Source: an uncultured Treponema sp. (GTDB taxonomy: Bacteria; Spirochaetota; Spirochaetia; Treponematales; Treponemataceae). Taken from it: DNA of 10,636 nt. This document shows positions 6,616 to 10,636 of this stretch, piece after piece; position 1 is the stretch's first letter, and every line of letters starts with the position of its first letter. Location of the stretch: assembly GCA_946611835.1 (NCBI GenBank), contig CAMOEE010000076.1:1-10636 (forward strand), in the 5' to 3' direction. A program made the translations under genes and the position numbers. The notes under the pieces are model-generated. The model saw only the letters and a list, made by a program, of their open reading frames with translations, had not been told where the DNA came from and did not search any database.

Positions 6616-7248
6616 ATGTCTGAGAGCAAAAAGATTTATTTTTACATAGCGGCGAACCTTGCCTTCCTTATTCCGGCTCCTGGCCGCTTCGCTTATGCGC
6701 TTATTATGATTGTCCTCTTCAATATCCAGATGGCGACAATAACCATGGTTTTCCATGCGATTTATCACATGCAGCTGGAAAACCTGAGAAATGCCGTTCT
6801 TACTCTTTTTATCATCGCCCTTGGAGTTTTCTACAAGCAGCTGCTTGCGATTGTCTGTCCGATTGCGGCCCTCACACTGGGCTACTGTATTTTCCTTCCG
6901 ACTCTCGCCTCAGTCATCATAAAATTCTTCTTCCTTAACTATGAGAAGGGCTTCAAGAAGCACCTTGTCCTCAACATGAAGAACACTTTGTTTATGAGCA
7001 TTTTCGCCCTCCTTTTCTTTTTGGTGAGGGATGTTTTCGGCTACGGAACCCTGACCCTTCCTGCCTGGAAGAAAATCGTGGTTTTCCATCTTCCTTATGA
7101 CCTTTCAAGTGCCAGTGCCAGTGTTTTCCTTGCGACTATTCCGGGCGCCCTTGTTCTGGTTTCGGTCATAATGGCCCTCTATATCTTTGTCATGAACAAA
7201 ATCCGTATCCTTATGAATTCCCCAAAGGCTCTGGTGGAGGAGGCATAG
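6616..7248 (+). CDS. rnfE: RnfE-like membrane subunit, one cluster cysteine lost
   Basis: RnfE pairs with RnfA in the inner membrane; in the canonical complex conserved cysteines of the two subunits hold an intramembrane [2Fe-2S] cluster. This 210-residue protein has about six hydrophobic segments (9-20, 25-47, 60-80, 82-105, 122-138, 168-193). The best family match is the C-terminal half: FLVRDVFGYGTLTLP (135-149, as in the usual REIxGxGTLF), a VVFHLP segment, and TIPGALVLVSVIMALYIF (174-191), as in LPPGAFxxLGLxLA. The first cluster motif, usually LGLCP, reads AFLIP (16-20), with Ile at the cysteine position. The second, usually VNCIxLGRAEA, reads GYCIFLPTLAS (89-99) and keeps C91. AGGGTG lies seven bases before the ATG. 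It starts 12 bases after the rnfG stop, and its stop abuts the ATG of rnfA. Confidence 0.78.
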   Translation: MSESKKIYFYIAANLAFLIPAPGRFAYALIMIVLFNIQMATITMVFHAIYHMQLENLRNAVLTLFIIALGVFYKQLLAIVCPIAALTLGYCIFLPTLASVIIKFFFLNYEKGFKKHLVLNMKNTLFMSIFALLFFLVRDVFGYGTLTLPAWKKIVVFHLPYDLSSASASVFLATIPGALVLVSVIMALYIFVMNKIRILMNSPKALVEEA

Positions 7249-7815
7249 ATGTTAAGCTCAATGATTTATTATCTTTTGTCAGCCTCCGCAGTTCTTTTTT
7301 ACGGTATAGGAATCAACAAGTCAATCTCTCACTCTGACTTGCTCTCGGCCTCAGTTCTGACCTGCTTCAAGTCTCTTTTTGCAGCCGGTTCTGCCACTGC
7401 TGTGAGCTATCTTCTCGTAAACTGGCTTCTGGTTCCAGTCCAGCTTTCGGATCTTTTTCCCTTTGTGGCGACATTGCTTTTCATCTTCTTCTCTACATTG
7501 ATTGAGATTTTCATTGGTATCGGAATCCGACAGTCACCTGTTGATTTTTCCATTCCTCTTCTGAGCGTTTTCCTTGGCCTCAATGAGGGAATTGGCATTG
7601 CTTCTGCCGTCACTATTTCCTGCGTCAGCATTATTTCTTTCTATTGCATGGTGATTATATTTCATTGCGTTCGGGATAGAATCAGCTTCTACACGGTGGA
7701 GAAAGGTCTCAAAACTTACTGCGTGCTTCTTCTCTGCCTTGCAGTTGTAATCATTGCCATCTGCGGTTTCAATGTATCCTGGTTCAATATCTATCTTGGC
7801 GGGGGCGTAAAATGA
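7249..7815 (+). CDS. rnfA: RnfA-like membrane subunit, both cluster cysteines lost
   Basis: The 188-residue length is close to the usual 190-200. It has six hydrophobic segments (6-22, 37-60, 70-91, 100-115, 117-140, 157-175). Family resemblance is clearest in the middle: NWLLVPVQL, LLFIFFSTLIEIFIGIGIRQSPV (76-98, matching the FILVIA...QFxEM...SP block), and VRDR (141-144) for the usual IRER. The two conserved cysteine motifs are gone: LGICPFLGVS reads IGINKSISHS (20-29), placing N23 at the first cysteine, and LITTNCAVLG reads FLGLNEGIG (108-116), placing E113 at the second. Other cysteines (C39, C125, C133, C140) are not at family positions. GGTGGAGGAGG (7233-7243) is a strong ribosome site inside the end of rnfE. 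The stop overlaps the rnfB start (ATGA). Confidence 0.72.
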   Translation: MLSSMIYYLLSASAVLFYGIGINKSISHSDLLSASVLTCFKSLFAAGSATAVSYLLVNWLLVPVQLSDLFPFVATLLFIFFSTLIEIFIGIGIRQSPVDFSIPLLSVFLGLNEGIGIASAVTISCVSIISFYCMVIIFHCVRDRISFYTVEKGLKTYCVLLLCLAVVIIAICGFNVSWFNIYLGGGVK

Positions 7816-8351
7816 TTTTGTCTATGTTCCTTCTTTTTTTGATGCTGCTTCTTATTTCTGCGGCGATTTTCTATTTGTTCTGTTTCTTCCTTCCTGCCCT
7901 CAAGATAAAATACGAGGGAGTTTCCGACTCCCTGGCCTCTGAACTTCAGTTTGTCGAGGAAAAGACAGAGCCTGTCAAAAAGGATTTCTCAAAGGTCGCC
8001 CTTATTACCGAAGATAAGGCTGATGCCGGTGAAAAGAGGCTTGTTTACAGCGGTGACAAGAACTGCCGCCTTTTCCATGAGATTTACAGCTCCGAGTACA
8101 AGACGACCAAAGTCTGCATCGGTTTTGGTGACTGCGTTCGTGTCTGTCCTCAGGAAGCGATTTCAATCAGGGGCAACAAGGCTGTCATTTCTTCTTTCTG
8201 CAATGGCTGCGGAAAGTGCGTTGACATGTGTCCTGTCAGCATTATTTCTCTTGTTCCTGTCTCAAAAAAAACAGAAGAAGTTACCGAAAAGGGCTTTAAA
8301 TTTTGGTCGGCTTGTTATAAACTTGTCAGCGGTGGGTTGCGGGTTCATTAA
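7812..8351 (+). CDS. rnfB: RnfB-like ferredoxin subunit, Fes domain deleted
   Basis: RnfB normally accepts electrons from ferredoxin through several [4Fe-4S] clusters. This 179-residue protein has an N-terminal membrane helix (about 5-30) and then a region matching the ferredoxin part of long RnfB proteins: YSGDKNCR (79-86), C102IGFGDC108VRVC112P (usual CLGxGDCVxACP), and a standard C130xxC133xxC136xxxC140P. The NCGxCGxxxC Fes domain that should follow the membrane helix is absent, replaced by a polar linker without cysteine (31-78). The cysteine expected four residues before C102 is T98, so the first cluster has only three evident ligands (C102, C108, C140), while the second is complete (C130, C133, C136, C112). 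GGGGG (7800-7804) precedes the ATG, which overlaps the rnfA stop. A run of eight A (8264-8271) follows the cluster domain. Confidence 0.8.
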   Translation: MILSMFLLFLMLLLISAAIFYLFCFFLPALKIKYEGVSDSLASELQFVEEKTEPVKKDFSKVALITEDKADAGEKRLVYSGDKNCRLFHEIYSSEYKTTKVCIGFGDCVRVCPQEAISIRGNKAVISSFCNGCGKCVDMCPVSIISLVPVSKKTEEVTEKGFKFWSACYKLVSGGLRVH

Positions 8352-8360
8352 TTTAAGTTT

Positions 8361-10367
8361 ATGAAGCTTTTAAATATCTGTTTCTACATAACCGGCACCT
8401 CATCCGTTCTTTCTCACCATAACGAATTCAAAAGCAAATACGAAAGTATCTACAAGAATATCGTTTCTTTCATGTTTGAGAATCCGACAAGCCGCTTCTC
8501 TCTTTCTTTGTCAGGCCCGCTTGTTTCATGGATTGACCGTGAGCATTCAGAATTCAACCAGATAGCTTCAAAACTTTGGGGGCGAAAGCAGACCGAGCTT
8601 TTGGGTGGCGGCTACTATAATCCCGTTTTTCCCCTTCTTTTTTCCCAGGACAAAACAGGCCAGATTGACCTTATGACTTCCGAAATCCGCCGCTGTGTCG
8701 GAAAACGCCCCCGTGGAATGACAATCTTCAACTCCGCATGGGACAACAGCCTCATAACATGCTTCCAGTCATGCGGAATGGAATATGTCCTTCTTGACAG
8801 TTCCCTCATTCCCAAGGAGCGCCAGTGCTATCTTCCCCTTATTGTAAGCGACCAGGGGAAAAGCCTTAATGTGCTTGCAGTAAGCCGTGAGTTTATCCCC
8901 AACATGCTCATTGCCCCTCGTGAATATCTCCGTAATCTTTTTGACACAATCAATTACCTCACTAAGGACGATTCTTATAACATGCTCACAGAGGAAAGGG
9001 TTGTCACCGTTAAGATTGACGAGGCCCAGTTCCAGAAGCTTTATGAGTCAAAATGGCTTTCAAAGCTTTTTGCCGCAGCCCAGGAATATTTTCAGGATTC
9101 GATAAAAATCACCCTTCCTACGGAATATCTCCGTCATGAACTTGTCCGTATCCCTTCATATATCCCGGCAGGAATTCAGTCCGATGTAGCCAAATGGGCG
9201 AGAAGACCTTACGAGGAGACGGTCTTAAACCATGCGGCCCAGGCGACAATTTTCAATTTTCTTCTCACTTACAATCAGAACAAGGCTCTATATAACCGTA
9301 TGCTCTACATTTCCCTGCTCATAAACCAGAGCAAGGGGGACAAGACCCGCAAAAAGATTGCCCGTGAGAAGCTCTGGATTGCTCAGAGCGGCGAGGCCTA
9401 TGCCTGTGACCCTGACGGCATTTTCGCAAACAATGCCGTTCGTCAGCTTGCCTACCGCAATCTCACTGAGGCCGAAAAGCTCGTTCGTGAATCCCAGAAC
9501 GGTAATTTTAAGGAAAGCGTCTCAAGCTACGATTACAACGGCGACGGTTTCAACGAGTATATCTGTGCCATGAAGCAGTACAATGCCTGCGTCTCTCTTG
9601 CGGGCGCACAGATTTCAGAGCTTGACATAATCCACAACACAGGTAACTATGCTGATTCACCAAGCCGGATCAAGCAGTTTGATAAATTCGAGGACAAATA
9701 TCACCGGGGCCTTTTCGTCGACCATCTTTTTTCGCAGGACGAATACTCCGAGTACAAAAAAGGAACTCCTACAGGAAGCGGAATTTTCTCACAGGTCATT
9801 TTCAAGCAGCTTGACTTTGACGCTCACCGGCATGAAATCAAACTTTCAGGTTCCGGAACATTCTCTCCGATTCATGCGAATGTCACCCTTGTCAAAAAAT
9901 ACATTGCCAATTCAAACGGATTCGCGATTCAGTATATCCTCAAAAACGAGAGTCCCTTTGACCTGAAGGGTGTTTTTGTGGTCGAGTCAAACTATGCCCA
10001 GACTGATTTTTCTTCGGTCAGGGCGAATTCCTACAAGGTCGAGGTAATCACAAACGAGGAAAAGAGCGAGGTCGAGGTCAAGGATTCTCCCCGTTCAGCA
10101 AAAAAAATCTCTTATGCTCAGATTACCGACACATCGAACGACATTTCCTTTGTCTATGAGCCTAACGAGCACTGCGACATTGTGTGCATGCCGATTATTT
10201 TCCGCCGTCCCTCTTCAACGAGCGAAAGCCTTACTGTCTCCGGAAACGCCTTTGTGGCTTCCCTCTGCTGGAACATCGAGCTTGAGGCCGGAAAGGAAAT
10301 CGAAAAGACAATCAATTACTCAATAATCATCCCAAAAAAGAAGAGCCGAAAGAAGAGTTCTGACTAG
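8361..10367 (+). CDS. GH57 alpha-amylase / 4-alpha-glucanotransferase-like protein, probably non-catalytic
   Basis: A 668-residue cytoplasmic protein related to family GH57, whose active members cut and re-join alpha-1,4-glucans. Matches in order: LSGPLVSWID (50-59), ELLGGGYYNPVF (79-90), RGMTIFNSAWDNSL (118-131) with GMEYVLLDS (139-147), YIPAG (267-271), RNLTEAEKLV (366-375), and YNGDGFNEY (392-400). A beta-sandwich C-terminal domain follows (about 450-655), and the tail is basic (KKKSRKKSSD). Key sites differ: the HQP motif near the N-terminus reads TSS (13-15); the nucleophile motif TERVW reads FNSAW, with N124 where Glu should be; DDGEKF reads IDEAQF (219-224), perhaps keeping D220; and the late WHGxFGG motif is lost (residues about 347-357). 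GH57-like proteins lacking catalytic residues are known in the family. The gene starts nine bases after rnfB with no strong ribosome site. Active enzyme with a shifted site remains possible but unlikely. Confidence 0.82.
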   Translation: MKLLNICFYITGTSSVLSHHNEFKSKYESIYKNIVSFMFENPTSRFSLSLSGPLVSWIDREHSEFNQIASKLWGRKQTELLGGGYYNPVFPLLFSQDKTGQIDLMTSEIRRCVGKRPRGMTIFNSAWDNSLITCFQSCGMEYVLLDSSLIPKERQCYLPLIVSDQGKSLNVLAVSREFIPNMLIAPREYLRNLFDTINYLTKDDSYNMLTEERVVTVKIDEAQFQKLYESKWLSKLFAAAQEYFQDSIKITLPTEYLRHELVRIPSYIPAGIQSDVAKWARRPYEETVLNHAAQATIFNFLLTYNQNKALYNRMLYISLLINQSKGDKTRKKIAREKLWIAQSGEAYACDPDGIFANNAVRQLAYRNLTEAEKLVRESQNGNFKESVSSYDYNGDGFNEYICAMKQYNACVSLAGAQISELDIIHNTGNYADSPSRIKQFDKFEDKYHRGLFVDHLFSQDEYSEYKKGTPTGSGIFSQVIFKQLDFDAHRHEIKLSGSGTFSPIHANVTLVKKYIANSNGFAIQYILKNESPFDLKGVFVVESNYAQTDFSSVRANSYKVEVITNEEKSEVEVKDSPRSAKKISYAQITDTSNDISFVYEPNEHCDIVCMPIIFRRPSSTSESLTVSGNAFVASLCWNIELEAGKEIEKTINYSIIIPKKKSRKKSSD

Positions 10368-10391
10368 CCCTCAAAAAGAATTCAATGGCCT

Positions 10392-10410
10392 GTTAAATTC
10401 CCGTTAAATT
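10392..10410 (+). repeat. Two GTTAAATT direct repeats 11 bases apart
   Basis: GTTAAATT occurs at 10392-10399 and again at 10403-10410, separated by CCC, giving a period of 11 bases (about one helical turn). The second copy contains the TAAA of the sigma-28-like -35 element. It may be a regulator site or chance in an AT-rich gap. Confidence 0.45.
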
Positions 10411-10430
10411 TTTTCTCCAGATTCCGATAA
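10405..10430 (+). promoter_or_regulatory. Sigma-28 (FliA)-like flagellar promoter
   Basis: TAAA (10405-10408) and CCGATAA (10424-10430) are separated by 15 bases. The sigma-28 consensus is TAAA, about 15 bases, then GCCGATAA; here the first G is T, so the spacing is one base short when the full box is counted. Transcription would start near 10437 and give a leader of about 45 bases to the flgG ATG. The flagellar gene directly downstream supports the reading. Confidence 0.6.
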
Positions 10431-10443
10431 TAAAGTATCGAAT

Positions 10444-10462
10444 GTGAGTCCTGAAAGCTCAC
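10444..10462 (+). other. Small hairpin in the flgG leader
   Basis: GTGAG (10444-10448) and CTCAC (10458-10462) can pair around a nine-base loop; a T-G wobble can add a sixth pair and shorten the loop to seven. No T-run follows, so it is not a rho-independent terminator. It lies nine bases before the GGAG ribosome site and could affect message stability or translation. Confidence 0.35.
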
Positions 10463-10481
10463 GCTTAAATGGAGTTAAAAT

Positions 10482-10636
10482 ATGGTAAGAAGTCTTTGGA
10501 CAGCAGCGACAGGAATGAACGGTCAGCAGCAGAATCTTGACACGATTTCAAACAACCTCTCGAATGTAAACACAACCGGATTCAAACAGCAGCGTGTTGA
10601 GTTCGAAGATCTTATCTATCAGAACGTGAAACTGGC
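10482..10636 (+). CDS. flgG: Flagellar basal-body rod protein FlgG (start only)
   Basis: The first 51 codons are present and the gene runs off the right edge. It opens MVRSLWTAATGMNGQQQNLD, then ISNNLSNVNTTGFK and FEDLIYQNVK. This is the conserved N-terminal helix of flagellar axial proteins (ANNLANVNTTGFK-type motif), and the SLWTAATGMN opening is typical of FlgG, the distal rod protein that links the rod to the hook. In spirochetes the flagella turn in the periplasm. The start is fixed by GGAG (10471-10474) seven bases upstream. A sigma-28-like promoter lies in the preceding gap. The paralogue FlgF (proximal rod) has a similar N-terminus and cannot be fully excluded from this piece, but FlgG is the better fit. 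Confidence 0.9.
   Translation, partial: MVRSLWTAATGMNGQQQNLDTISNNLSNVNTTGFKQQRVEFEDLIYQNVKL

Noticed and set aside
10444..10462. Hairpin as a transcription terminator after the GH57 gene
   Set aside because: It has only five to six pairs, no T-run follows, and it lies downstream of the flgG promoter.
1..10636. CRISPR array, tRNA/rRNA genes, insertion sequences or phage genes
   Set aside because: No spaced repeat array, tRNA-like fold, transposase or integrase frame, or terminal inverted repeats were seen on either strand.

Overview
The window most likely comes from a spirochete of the genus Treponema. This rests on four things seen in the sequence: an apparent rnfC-D-G-E-A-B cluster, a spirochete-style lipoprotein signal ending in FFFSC, a GH57/'alpha-amylase 1'-like gene directly behind the rnf genes, and a flgG-type flagellar rod gene behind a sigma-28-like promoter. 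The species cannot be named from this sequence alone.

Layout. Bases 1-85 (minus) hold the start of an aconitase/isopropylmalate-dehydratase-like gene. It diverges from a two-gene plus-strand unit: a lipoprotein of unknown function (164-946) and a soluble protein with a tentative PilZ/YcgR-like look (946-1779). A third plus-strand start follows a good extended -10. It opens what looks like one long, tightly packed transcription unit: a DUF212 (divergent PAP2, YuiD-type) membrane protein (1834-2316), a large unrecognised membrane protein (2348-3742), six Rnf-like subunits in canonical order (3726-8351), and a GH57-like protein (8361-10367). A 114-base gap then carries a sigma-28-like promoter and a small hairpin, followed by the start of flgG (10482 to the window end).

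How the genes work together. RnfC-D-G-E-A-B normally form a membrane complex that moves electrons between ferredoxin and NADH and pumps Na+ or H+. Here the gene order, membrane layout and several ferredoxin-type cysteine motifs are kept. By eye, though, nearly every other cofactor-binding motif is altered: the glycine-rich FMN/NADH loop of RnfC, the SGAT flavinylation motifs of RnfD and RnfG, three of the four cysteines of RnfA/RnfE that hold the intramembrane iron-sulfur cluster, and the CxxCG (Fes) domain plus one ferredoxin cysteine of RnfB. The GH57-like protein next door also seems to lack its catalytic nucleophile. All reading frames are intact and carry good ribosome sites or coupled starts, so this does not look like decay. 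The best candidate for something new in the window is therefore a remodelled, cofactor-poor Rnf-derived membrane complex. It may have an extra membrane subunit (2348-3742) and a non-catalytic GH57-type partner. These alignments were made by eye from remembered family consensus sequences and need a profile search and structure prediction.
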